Positions 25,108-34,400 of a stretch of DNA of 55,215 nucleotides are shown one piece after another (the stretch's first letter is position 1; each line of letters begins with the position of its first letter). Location: contig CANBFE010000027.1 of the NCBI GenBank assembly GCA_947367855.1, forward strand, positions 1 to 55,215. Direction: 5' to 3'. The position numbers and the translations under genes are program-made. This DNA is from an uncultured Lachnospiraceae bacterium. GTDB lineage: Bacteria; Bacillota; Clostridia; Lachnospirales; Lachnospiraceae. The notes under the pieces were generated by a model. It was not told where the DNA came from. It made no database searches and worked only from the letters and a program-made list of their open reading frames with translations.

Positions 25108-25806
25108 CTACAGGGGCAGCAGAACCTCCGTGGCAAAAACGCTTTCGTCCCACTGCCGGTTTACATAGCCATGGTATCTGGCAACAATGCCGTCAATGCT
25201 CAGCAGCCCCAATCCCCGGTCAGACGCCTTGGTGGAACGGTAGCGGTTCCCCTCCTTCTTCATCCTGGTGCCATGGGAATTGGTTACGGACAGATAGAGC
25301 TGCTCCTTCAGCACACCCATATAAATCCGCAAAAAGCGTTCTTCTCCCTCCCCCTGGCTCTCGCAGCCCTCTATGGCATTGTCCATCAGGTTCCCCAGAA
25401 GAACGCACAGGTCATAGTCTGCAATGGGCAGCCGGGCCGGCAGGACTACCTTCACATTCACCTCTGCCCCCTTTGCCCTGGCCATGGCAATCTTGCTGTT
25501 CAATATGGCATCCAGGGCCAGGTTCCCGGTTTCGATTACCTTGCTGACCCGGGCCAGTTCCTCGTCCAGCGCAAGAATATAGTCGGACAATTCCTGATAT
25601 TCTCCCATGTCCAGATGAGCCTTCATCACCTGGAGATGATTCTTGTAATCATGCCGCCAGGTACGCATCTGTTGGTACATGGCCTGAACTTCCTTATAAT
25701 ATGTTTCCATCAGGGCGCTCCGGGAGCCTGTTTTTCTCTCGGCCATGCGCCTGTATATGCGCTCAAACATCTTCTCCCCTGCTTTTCTTCTGCCTGCGGG
25801 CCTCAC
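25108..25806 (-). CDS. GHKL histidine kinase lacking a membrane domain
   Basis: A 232-residue soluble kinase. The His box is MRTWRHDYKNHLQVMK, the N box is LLGNLMDNAIEGCES and the glycine box is DRGLGLLSIDGIVARYHG. Relatives usually carry 150-200 residues of membrane sensor; here the frame opens with a basic helix (RPAGRRKAGEKMFER) and no membrane segment. The start is GTG at 25806, or possibly ATG at 25770 preceded by GGGGAG. It follows the LytTR regulator by 57 bp, so the two form a pair. It may sense a cytoplasmic signal or rely on another membrane protein. Confidence 0.82.
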   Translation of the reverse strand: MRPAGRRKAGEKMFERIYRRMAERKTGSRSALMETYYKEVQAMYQQMRTWRHDYKNHLQVMKAHLDMGEYQELSDYILALDEELARVSKVIETGNLALDAILNSKIAMARAKGAEVNVKVVLPARLPIADYDLCVLLGNLMDNAIEGCESQGEGEERFLRIYMGVLKEQLYLSVTNSHGTRMKKEGNRYRSTKASDRGLGLLSIDGIVARYHGYVNRQWDESVFATEVLLPL

Positions 25807-25863
25807 TGCGCCGCTTCTCTTCCGCCGCCTTCTTTTTCCGGTGCAGAATCTCCCTACGGAATG

Positions 25864-26586
25864 TCAGTTCCCTCTCCTGTGATATTCCAGAAATACCTGA
25901 TACAGCTGCCCCCTTTTCCCCCTGCTCACGGGAATGGACAGGCCGTATTCCAGAAGCAGCTCTGTTTTGTCGATTTTACGGATATATGGCAGATGCACCA
26001 GATAAGAACGGTGACAGCGGAAAAAATCCGGGGACGGAAGCAGCTCCTCCAAATCGCCCAGACACATTTTTCCCTCCCGGCAGCATATGTTTTCCCCTGC
26101 CTTTTCCGGAGCCAGGTTCAGGGCCACTGTGTGGGAAAAGGCCTCCGCATAGATAATGCGGCTCATGGGAATCCGTTCCATCTCCAGAAGCAGAAATTCC
26201 TCCCTCTTTTCCGCCGCAGCCGCAGCCCTGTCCAGAACCTCCCGCAGCCGCTCCTCCTTCACCGGCTTCACCAGAAAATGAAGCGCCTGCACATCATATC
26301 CCTGACTCATATATTCTGACAGCCCTGTAATAAAAATGATGGTAATTCCACTGTCCCTTCTCCGGATAGATCTGGCCAGCTCCATTCCGTTCATGCCGCC
26401 GCCCAGATCTATGTCCAGTAAAAGCAGATCAAAATCCATGCATTCCATCCAGTCTGTGAGAAAGGCCTCGGCTCCGGCATAAGAAAAGAAAGTCACTTTC
26501 CGCCCCCGCCGTTCTCCCCATTCCGTCACCATGCGTCGTACGTTTTTTGCCTGAATGGGATCATCTTCACAGATTGCCGCCTTCAT
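25864..26586 (-). CDS. LytTR-family response regulator
   Basis: A 240-residue regulator. The receiver domain has acidic residues in AAICEDDP, phospho-acceptor Asp58 in FDLLLLDIDLGG, and the Lys in HFLVKPVKEERL. The C-terminal LytTR domain is visible in RIIYAEAFSHTVALNL, FFRCHRSYLVHLPYI and LSIPVSRGKRGQLYQVF. Its ATG is four bases after the stop of rfbD, so it is probably co-transcribed with that gene. The partner is the soluble GHKL kinase just downstream. The targets are unknown; the ABC exporter is a nearby candidate. Confidence 0.9.
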   Translation of the reverse strand: MKAAICEDDPIQAKNVRRMVTEWGERRGRKVTFFSYAGAEAFLTDWMECMDFDLLLLDIDLGGGMNGMELARSIRRRDSGITIIFITGLSEYMSQGYDVQALHFLVKPVKEERLREVLDRAAAAAEKREEFLLLEMERIPMSRIIYAEAFSHTVALNLAPEKAGENICCREGKMCLGDLEELLPSPDFFRCHRSYLVHLPYIRKIDKTELLLEYGLSIPVSRGKRGQLYQVFLEYHRRGN

Positions 26587-26589
26587 CGG

Positions 26590-27441
26590 TCATGCCTCTG
26601 CCTGCAGCGCCGCCACATAGCGCTTCAGGGCATCCTGCCATGCCGGAAGTTTTGCAAACCCGTTCTCTGTCAGTTTATTGTTGTCCATGCGGCTGTTGGC
26701 CGGGCGCTTTGCCTTGGCGGCGTACTCTGCAGTAGTTACCGGAATTACGTTTACATCGACTCCCGCTTCCCTGAAAATTGCACAGGCAAAGTCGTACCAG
26801 GAACAGGTTCCTTCGTTGGTGGCGTGATAGATACCGTATTTGTCCGTGACCACCATATCCGCCAACAGTTTCGCCAGGTCATAGGTATAGGTAGGCGAGC
26901 CGAACTGGTCATTGACTACGCGGATCGTATCATGGGTTTTGGCCAGGTTCAGCATGGTCTTCACAAAATTTTTCCCGTTGATACCGAACACCCAGGCGAT
27001 GCGGACGATAAAGTACTTGTCCAGAATCTCCCGAACCACAAGCTCTCCCTCATATTTTGTCCGTCCGTATACGCTCTGGGGCTCACAGACATCCTCCGGC
27101 TTCCAGAACCGGGTGCCTTCCCCGCTGAACACATAGTCTGTACTGATCTGGATCATCTTGATATCCAAATCCTTACAGACCCTGGCAATATTGCCCGGGC
27201 CCTCCGCATTCACCCTGCGGCAGAGCTCGTCGTTTTCCTCCGCCGCATCCACAGCCGTATAGGCAGCGCAGTGGATTACCGCGTCCGGCGCAGCTTCCCG
27301 GATTACTTTGTCCACACTCACCGGGTCCGTGATATCCATCTCCTCGATATCCACGCCAACCGCCTCAATCCCCCGCTCCGTCAATTCGTTCACTACATCA
27401 TGTCCCAACTGCCCCTTTACACCTGTTACCAGAATCTTCAT
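26590..27441 (-). CDS. rfbD: dTDP-4-dehydrorhamnose reductase
   Basis: A 283-residue enzyme of the last step in dTDP-L-rhamnose synthesis, reducing dTDP-4-keto-L-rhamnose with NAD(P)H. NAD-binding GVKGQLGHDVV, the VIHCAAYTAVDAAEEN block, the STDYVFSG motif and the Tyr-x-x-x-Lys pair in YGRTKYEGE are all present. Other rfb genes are absent in this window, so the pathway is completed elsewhere. It precedes a LytTR regulator by four bases, an odd pairing that couples a cell-surface sugar gene to a signalling pair. Confidence 0.93.
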   Translation of the reverse strand: MKILVTGVKGQLGHDVVNELTERGIEAVGVDIEEMDITDPVSVDKVIREAAPDAVIHCAAYTAVDAAEENDELCRRVNAEGPGNIARVCKDLDIKMIQISTDYVFSGEGTRFWKPEDVCEPQSVYGRTKYEGELVVREILDKYFIVRIAWVFGINGKNFVKTMLNLAKTHDTIRVVNDQFGSPTYTYDLAKLLADMVVTDKYGIYHATNEGTCSWYDFACAIFREAGVDVNVIPVTTAEYAAKAKRPANSRMDNNKLTENGFAKLPAWQDALKRYVAALQAEA

Positions 27442-27512
27442 ATGCTATTCCCTTCTTCCCTTTTGCAAAACCTTCCTGCCGTCAGGTTCTTTTCTTTCTC
27501 ATACCTTTTTAA

Positions 27513-27553
27513 AACAAAGGGGTGCTGTCTTTTTCAACCTCACCCCTTTGTTA
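27513..27553 (-). terminator. Terminator after rpoC
   Basis: AACAAAGGGGTG pairs with CACCCCTTTGTT around a 16-base loop and is followed by TTTT on the minus strand. It lies about 22 bp after the rpoC stop, ending the rpoBC transcript. Confidence 0.8.
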
Positions 27554-27575
27554 GTAATTACAATTCTATCTTCTA

Positions 27576-30500
27576 TTATTCCACACTTCCGCTCATGACA
27601 AGTTCCTCTTCCTTTTCCAGAGCCTCTTCCTCATCCTCTGCGTCCATGTCCTCCGGTTCATCAAATTCCCCGATCTCCTCAGCGTGTCCGCCATCCTCGA
27701 TCTCTTCGATTTCCTCTGTCTCGTCTATCTCTGCCTCGCCGAAACTATCTGCCTCAGAACCGTATACCTCCCCGTCAAAGGCATCATCCCCGGCTTCCAC
27801 GTCCCCGTCGAAAGCATCCCTTTCCACATCCTCTGAATTCTCACCAAATTCAGGCGCTTCCGTCTCATCCGTGTTCAGGCGAATGCTGCGGTACCTCTTC
27901 ATACCGGTACCCACCGGAATCAGCTTACCGATGATTACATTCTCCTTCAGACCGATCAGGTTATCCACCTTACCCTTAATGGCAGCTTCCGTCAAGACTT
28001 TTGTGGTCTCCTGGAAAGATGCCGCGGACAGGAAAGAGTTGGTAGCCAGGGCAGCCTTGGTGATTCCCAACAATACCTGTTTTCCGTCTGCCAGCTCCTT
28101 ACCCTCCGCAAAAAGAGCCTCGTTCATGTCCTCGTACTCCAGAACATCCACAAGTGTACCCGGCAGGAATTCGGTATCCCCGCTGTTCTCGATGCGGACC
28201 TTTTTCAGCATCTGGCGTACAATTACCTCAATATGCTTATCCGCAATATCAACACCCTGGAGACGGTACACACGCTGCACCTCCCGGAGCATATAGTCCT
28301 GCACGGCCCGGATTCCCTTAATCTTCAACAGATCGTGGGGATTTACACTACCTTCCGTAAGCTCGTCGCCGGCCTCCAGTATCTGGCCGTCCAAAACCTT
28401 GATCCGGGAACCATAGGGAATCAGGTAAGCCTTGTTTTCACCGGTCTCCTCATTGGTAATCAGCACTTCGCGTTTTTTCTTTGTATCCCGCAGTTCCGCT
28501 CTGCCGCCGAATTCTGCAATAATGGCAAGTCCCTTGGGCTTTCTGGCCTCAAAAAGCTCTTCTACACGGGGAAGACCCTGTGTGATATCGTCACCGGCCA
28601 CGCCGCCTGCATGGAAGGTTCTCATGGTCAGCTGTGTACCGGGCTCTCCGATGGACTGAGCCGCAATGATACCCACTGCCTCACCTACCTGCACTGCCTC
28701 ACCGGTGGCCATATTTGCCCCGTAACATTTCGCGCAGATTCCCACATGGGAACGGCAGGTCAGAATGGTACGGATCTTTACCGCCTCAATGGGTTCTCCC
28801 TTCTGATCCACGCCTGCGCTGAGAATTCTGGCAGCCCGGCTGGGAGTAATCATATGATTATGCTTTACGATCATCTCCCCGTCTTTATCATAAATATCCT
28901 CACAGGAATATCTTCCTGTAATTCTGTCCTTCAGGCCCTCAATCGTTTCCTTGCCGTCCATAAAGGCCTTCACCGTCATGCCGGGGATCTCCGTCCTGCC
29001 CTCACTGCAGTCCACCTCGCGGATACTCAGCTCCTGGGACACGTCCACCATTCGCCTGGTCAGATATCCGGAGTCAGCAGTACGCAGCGCCGTGTCGGAA
29101 AGTCCCTTCCGGGCACCGTGGGCAGACATGAAATACTCCAGAACGTCCAGTCCCTCACGGAAATTCGACTTTATGGGCAGTTCAATGGTCCGGCCTGTGG
29201 TATCTGCCATCAGTCCCCGCATGCCTGCCAGCTGCTTGATCTGCTGGTTGGAACCACGGGCTCCGGAGTCTGCCATCATAAAGATATTATTGTATTTGTC
29301 AAGGCCTGACAGCAATACCTCCGTCAGCTCCTTATCGGTCTCATTCCAGGTCTCCACCACCGCGCGGTATCTCTCCTCCTCGGTGATCAGACCCCTCCGG
29401 AAGTTTGCCGAAATCTTATCCACAGTAGCCTGGGCCTGGGCCAGCATTTCCGGCTTCCGCGCAGGCACTGTCATCTCTGAAATTGACACGGTCATGGCTG
29501 CCTTTGTGGAGTACTTATAGCCAATGGACTTCACATCGTCCAACACTTCCGCAGTCCTGGATGCCCCATGGGTATTGATAACCTTTTCCAGAATCTGCTT
29601 CAGGCCTTTTTTGTCCACATGGAAGTCTACCTCCAGTTTCAAAAAGTTCTCAGGATCGCTTCTGTCCACAAATCCCAGATCCTGGGGCAGAATTTCATTG
29701 AAAATGAAACGTCCCAATGTGGATTCCACATTTCCGCAGACAACTTTACCCTCTGCATCCTTCTTGGACACACGCACCTTGATTCTGGAATGCAGCGTAC
29801 AATATTTATTTTCATAGGCCAGAATGGCCTCGTTCACGCTCTTGAAGATCTTTCCCTCACCCAGTGCGCCCGGCCTCTCCTGGGTCAGATAATAAATTCC
29901 AAGCACCATATCCTGGGAAGGAACCGCCACAGGGCCTCCGTCGGAAGGCTTCAGCAGGTTGTTGGGCGACAGAAGCAGAAAACGGCATTCTGCCTGGGCT
30001 TCCACGGAAAGGGGAAGGTGAACAGCCATCTGGTCACCGTCAAAGTCCGCGTTAAACGCAGTACATACCAGGGGATGCAGCTTAATGGCCTTACCTTCCA
30101 CCAGAATGGGCTCAAATGCCTGAATCCCCAGTCTGTGCAGGGTAGGCGCGCGGTTCAGCATCACGGGATGCTCCTTGATAACTTCCTCCAGCACATCCCA
30201 TACCTGAGTGTCCATCTTGTCTACCAGTTTCTTGGCATTCTTGATATTCTGGCTGATACCCTTGGCCACCAGTTCCCGCATAACAAAGGGTTTGAACAGC
30301 TCAATTGCCATCTCCTTGGGAAGACCACACTGATAAATCTTCAGTTCCGGCCCTACAACGATAACGGAACGGCCTGAATAGTCCACACGCTTGCCCAGCA
30401 GGTTCTGACGGAAGCGCCCCGTCTTACCCTTCAGCATGTCGGACAGGGATTTCAATGCCCTGTTGCCGGGGCCTGTCACAGGACGTCCTCTTCTGCCATT

Positions 30501-31418
30501 GTCAATCAGGGCATCCACAGCTTCCTGAAGCATACGTTTCTCGTTGCGGACAATGATATCGGGAGCGCCCAGTTCCAACAGTCTCTTAAGACGGTTGTTT
30601 CTGTTGATGATTCTTCTGTATAAATCGTTCAGGTCGGATGTGGCAAAACGGCCGCCGTCCAACTGAACCATGGGCCTGATATCAGGCGGAATCACAGGAA
30701 TAACATCCATGATCATCCAGTCAGGCTTGTTTCCCGACTCCCGAAATGCCTCTATAACCTCCAGGCGCTTGATGATGCGCGCCCGCTTCTGGCCTGAGGA
30801 ATCCTTCAGGCCTGTGCGCAGTTCCTCTGCTTCCTCATCCAGTTCAATGGCCTGCAGCAACTCCTTAATGGCCTCTGCTCCCATTCCTACCCGGAATTTG
30901 TTCCCGTACATTTCCCTGGCATCCTGATATTCCTTTTCGGACAGAATCTGCTTATAATCCAGGCCCGACTCTCCGGGGTCCAACACAATATAAGATGCAA
31001 AATAAAGTACCTTTTCCAACACCCTGGGAGACAAATCCAGAATCAGTCCCATACGGCTTGGAATCCCCTTGAAATACCAGATATGGGAGACAGGCGCCGC
31101 AAGCTCAATGTGCCCCATTCTCTCTCTTCGCACGCTGGACTTGGTCACTTCAACACCGCATCGGTCACATACAACACCTTTATACCTGATCTTCTTATAT
31201 TTACCGCAATGGCACTCCCAATCCTTGTTGGGTCCGAATATCTTCTCGCAGAACAAACCGTCTCTTTCAGGCTTCAAAGTCCTGTAGTTGATAGTCTCCG
31301 GCTTCATAACCTCGCCGTGGGACCACTCACGGATCTTCTCTGGTGAAGCTAAACCAATTTTGATGGCGTCAAATGTCATGGGCTGATATGCAATCGCTTC
31401 ATTTTTGGTTTCTGACAT
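27576..31418 (-). CDS. rpoC: DNA-directed RNA polymerase beta-prime subunit
   Basis: A 1280-residue catalytic subunit. Visible are the N-terminal zinc site (ECHCGKYK and VCDRCG), the catalytic magnesium loop NADFDGDQMAVH, the trigger-loop neighbourhood and the second zinc cluster (CRSHVGICAKCYG). The start at 31418 has GGGAG eight bases upstream; an in-frame GTG three codons earlier lacks one. It follows rpoB by 66 bp and is ended by a strong terminator. The last ~95 residues are very acidic (for example EIDETEEIEEIEDGGHAEEI) and look disordered, an extension beyond the usual end of Firmicutes beta-prime. Confidence 0.98.
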   Translation of the reverse strand: MSETKNEAIAYQPMTFDAIKIGLASPEKIREWSHGEVMKPETINYRTLKPERDGLFCEKIFGPNKDWECHCGKYKKIRYKGVVCDRCGVEVTKSSVRRERMGHIELAAPVSHIWYFKGIPSRMGLILDLSPRVLEKVLYFASYIVLDPGESGLDYKQILSEKEYQDAREMYGNKFRVGMGAEAIKELLQAIELDEEAEELRTGLKDSSGQKRARIIKRLEVIEAFRESGNKPDWMIMDVIPVIPPDIRPMVQLDGGRFATSDLNDLYRRIINRNNRLKRLLELGAPDIIVRNEKRMLQEAVDALIDNGRRGRPVTGPGNRALKSLSDMLKGKTGRFRQNLLGKRVDYSGRSVIVVGPELKIYQCGLPKEMAIELFKPFVMRELVAKGISQNIKNAKKLVDKMDTQVWDVLEEVIKEHPVMLNRAPTLHRLGIQAFEPILVEGKAIKLHPLVCTAFNADFDGDQMAVHLPLSVEAQAECRFLLLSPNNLLKPSDGGPVAVPSQDMVLGIYYLTQERPGALGEGKIFKSVNEAILAYENKYCTLHSRIKVRVSKKDAEGKVVCGNVESTLGRFIFNEILPQDLGFVDRSDPENFLKLEVDFHVDKKGLKQILEKVINTHGASRTAEVLDDVKSIGYKYSTKAAMTVSISEMTVPARKPEMLAQAQATVDKISANFRRGLITEEERYRAVVETWNETDKELTEVLLSGLDKYNNIFMMADSGARGSNQQIKQLAGMRGLMADTTGRTIELPIKSNFREGLDVLEYFMSAHGARKGLSDTALRTADSGYLTRRMVDVSQELSIREVDCSEGRTEIPGMTVKAFMDGKETIEGLKDRITGRYSCEDIYDKDGEMIVKHNHMITPSRAARILSAGVDQKGEPIEAVKIRTILTCRSHVGICAKCYGANMATGEAVQVGEAVGIIAAQSIGEPGTQLTMRTFHAGGVAGDDITQGLPRVEELFEARKPKGLAIIAEFGGRAELRDTKKKREVLITNEETGENKAYLIPYGSRIKVLDGQILEAGDELTEGSVNPHDLLKIKGIRAVQDYMLREVQRVYRLQGVDIADKHIEVIVRQMLKKVRIENSGDTEFLPGTLVDVLEYEDMNEALFAEGKELADGKQVLLGITKAALATNSFLSAASFQETTKVLTEAAIKGKVDNLIGLKENVIIGKLIPVGTGMKRYRSIRLNTDETEAPEFGENSEDVERDAFDGDVEAGDDAFDGEVYGSEADSFGEAEIDETEEIEEIEDGGHAEEIGEFDEPEDMDAEDEEEALEKEEELVMSGSVE

Positions 31419-31484
31419 GATTTGCACTCCCTTCTCTATTTATACTGCACGTCGAACTATTTTCCAATGTAAATGCACAGCGGA

Positions 31485-34400
31485 TTAATACTCATCCTCG
31501 CTCTCATATTCATCGGAATCTTCACCGAATTCAGCATCGCCGAAATCGTCATCCTCGTCTTCTTCATCTTCGTCAGAGCTGACAAAATCACCGCTTTCAT
31601 CGTCATACTCCTGGGCCTGGTATCCCATCTCTCCCAGGGAGCCATTATCATAATCATCGTATTTACGGTCATCTCCCATCTCATAACGGTAATCCGTATC
31701 ACCGTAATCAATGGTCTCCATGATCTCCACTTCACTCTGGTCTTCCCTGAGGACACGCACATCCAGACCAAGTGCCTGCAGCTCTTTCAGCAATACCTTA
31801 AAGGACTCGGGAATACCCGACTCGGGAATATTGTCGCCCTTGATAATGGCCTCATAAGTCTTTACACGGCCTACCACATCGTCGGATTTCACGGTCAGAA
31901 TCTCCTGCAGCGTATAGGAAGCGCCATAGGCCTCCAGGGCCCACACTTCCATCTCACCGAAACGCTGTCCGCCGAACTGTGCCTTGCCGCCCAGGGGCTG
32001 CTGCGTTACCAGGGAGTAGGGTCCTGTAGAACGGGCATGGATCTTGTCGTCTACCAGATGATGCAGCTTCAGATAATGCATGTGGCCAATGGTAACAGGA
32101 CTGTCAAAATACTCTCCCGTTCTTCCGTCGCGCAGACGCACCTTTCCGTCACTGGAAATCTTAACCCCCTTCCACAGTTCCCTGTGGTCGCGGTTGTCAG
32201 ACAGGTACTGCAGTACTTCAGGCCGCAGTTCCTCCTTATGCTTCTCTTCGAATTCCTCCCACTCAAGGTTCACATAATCGTTTGCCAGCTCCAGAGTGTC
32301 CGCAATGTCTTTTTCGTTTGCACCGTCAAATATAGGGGTTGCCACATTAAAGCCAAGGGCTCTGGCAGCCAGGGACAGATGAATTTCCAACACCTGCCCG
32401 ATATTCATACGGGAAGGCACACCCAGGGGATTCAGCACAATGTCCAGAGGCCGTCCATTGGGCAGATAGGGCATATCCTCCACGGGCAGCACCCTGGAAA
32501 CCACACCCTTGTTTCCGTGACGGCCTGCCATCTTATCCCCTACGGAAAGCTTTCTCTTCTGTGCTATATATATACGCACTGCCTGGTTCACACCGGGCGA
32601 AAGTTCATCGCTGTTCTCCCTTGTGAACACTTTTGCGTCTACTACAATACCATATTCCCCGTGGGGAACTTTCAGGGAAGTGTCCCTGACCTCTCTGGCC
32701 TTCTCGCCGAAAATAGCCCTCAGCAGACGTTCCTCCGCGGTGAGTTCCGTTTCCCCCTTGGGTGTAACCTTACCCACCAGGATATCTCCTGCCCGGACTT
32801 CTGCGCCGATACGGATAATTCCCCTGTCATCCAGATCTTTCAGTGCGTCGTCGCCTACGCCGGGCACATCCCGGGTAATCTCCTCGGGTCCCAACTTGGT
32901 ATCCCTGGCTTCCGCCTCATATTCCTCAATATGAACAGAGGTATATACATCATCCTGAACCAGTCTCTCGCTCAGCAGAACGGCATCCTCGTAATTATAG
33001 CCTTCCCAGGTCATGAAACCGATCAGGGGATTCTTCCCCAGAGCCAGTTCGCCCATAGCCGTGGAGGGGCCGTCCGCAATCACCTGTCCTGCCGCCACAT
33101 GGTCGCCCTTGAATACGATGGGCTTCTGATTGTAGCAGTTGGACTGGTTGCTTCTTGCAAATTTGGTGAGATGGAACTCTGCCTTCTCCCCGTCGTCATA
33201 AGTCATGCGAATCATGGCAGACGACACATAGTCAATGGTTCCGGGCTTCTTTGCCACGATACAGACGCCGGAGTCCACTGCAACCTTGGGTTCCATGCCT
33301 GTACCCACCACAGGCGCCTCCGTTGTCAGAAGGGGCACAGCCTGCCGCTGCATGTTGGAACCCATCAGCGCACGGTTGGCATCGTCGTTCTGCAGGAAGG
33401 GAATCAAAGCTGTAGCCACAGAGAAAACCATTCTGGGTGATACGTCCATGTAGTCAAACATGGCCCGGGGATATTCGGAAGTCTCGTCCCGGAAACGGCC
33501 GGAAACGGTATTCCTTACAAAATGCCCCTCGTCGTCCAGAGCCTCACTGGCCTGGGCTACATGGTAATTATCCTCCTCATCCGCAGTCATATATACCACA
33601 TCATTAGTAACCACAGGATTTCTGGGGTCTGTTTTATCAATTTTTCTGTAGGGCGCCTCAATGAAACCATACTCATTGATTCTGGCATAGCTAGCCAGAT
33701 AGTTGATCAGTCCGATATTGGGCCCTTCCGGTGTCTCTATGGGGCACATTCTTCCGTAGTGGGAATAATGCACGTCACGAACCTCAAATCCTGCACGGTC
33801 ACGGGACAGACCGCCGGGTCCCAGGGCAGAAAGACGTCTCTTGTTGGTCAGCTCGGCCAGAGGATTGTTCTGGTCCATAAACTGCGACAGCTGGGAGGAA
33901 CCAAAGAACTCCTTTACCGCAGCAGTCACGGGTTTGATATTAATCAGGGCCTGGGGGGAAGTCTCGTCCGCATCATGGGTGGTCATACGCTCCCGGACCA
34001 CTCTCTCCATTCTGGAAAGACCAATCCTGTACTGGTTCTGAAGCAGCTCTCCCACGGAGCGAATCCGCCTGTTGCCCAGATGGTCTATATCATCGTCATT
34101 TCCCAGGCCGTACTCCAGATGCATGTTGTAGTTTATGGAGGCAATGATATCCTCCTTGGTCACATGCTTGGGCACAAGCTCATGGACATTCTTCTTGATG
34201 GCTTCCGCAAGTTTTTCCGGATTGTCTGAAAACTCTTCCAGAATCTGTGCCAGAACAGGATAATAAACCTTCTCGCGAATACCGAAATCCTGGGGATCGC
34301 AGTCCACAAAACTGGTCAGATCCACCATCATATTTGAAAGAACTTTTACGTTCTTCTCCTCTGTCTGAATATATACAAAAGGAACCGCCGCATTCTGGAT

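Noticed and set aside
24901..26319. 472-codon plus-strand frame opposite the kinase and LytTR regulator
   Set aside because: Antisense to two well-supported genes; no domain pattern or ribosome site.
26824..28296. 490-codon plus-strand frame opposite rfbD and the rpoC tail
   Set aside because: The Ser-rich part mirrors the acidic rpoC tail; antisense artefact.
31473..33440. 655-codon plus-strand frame opposite rpoB
   Set aside because: Antisense to a universally conserved gene; composition reflects rpoB codon use.
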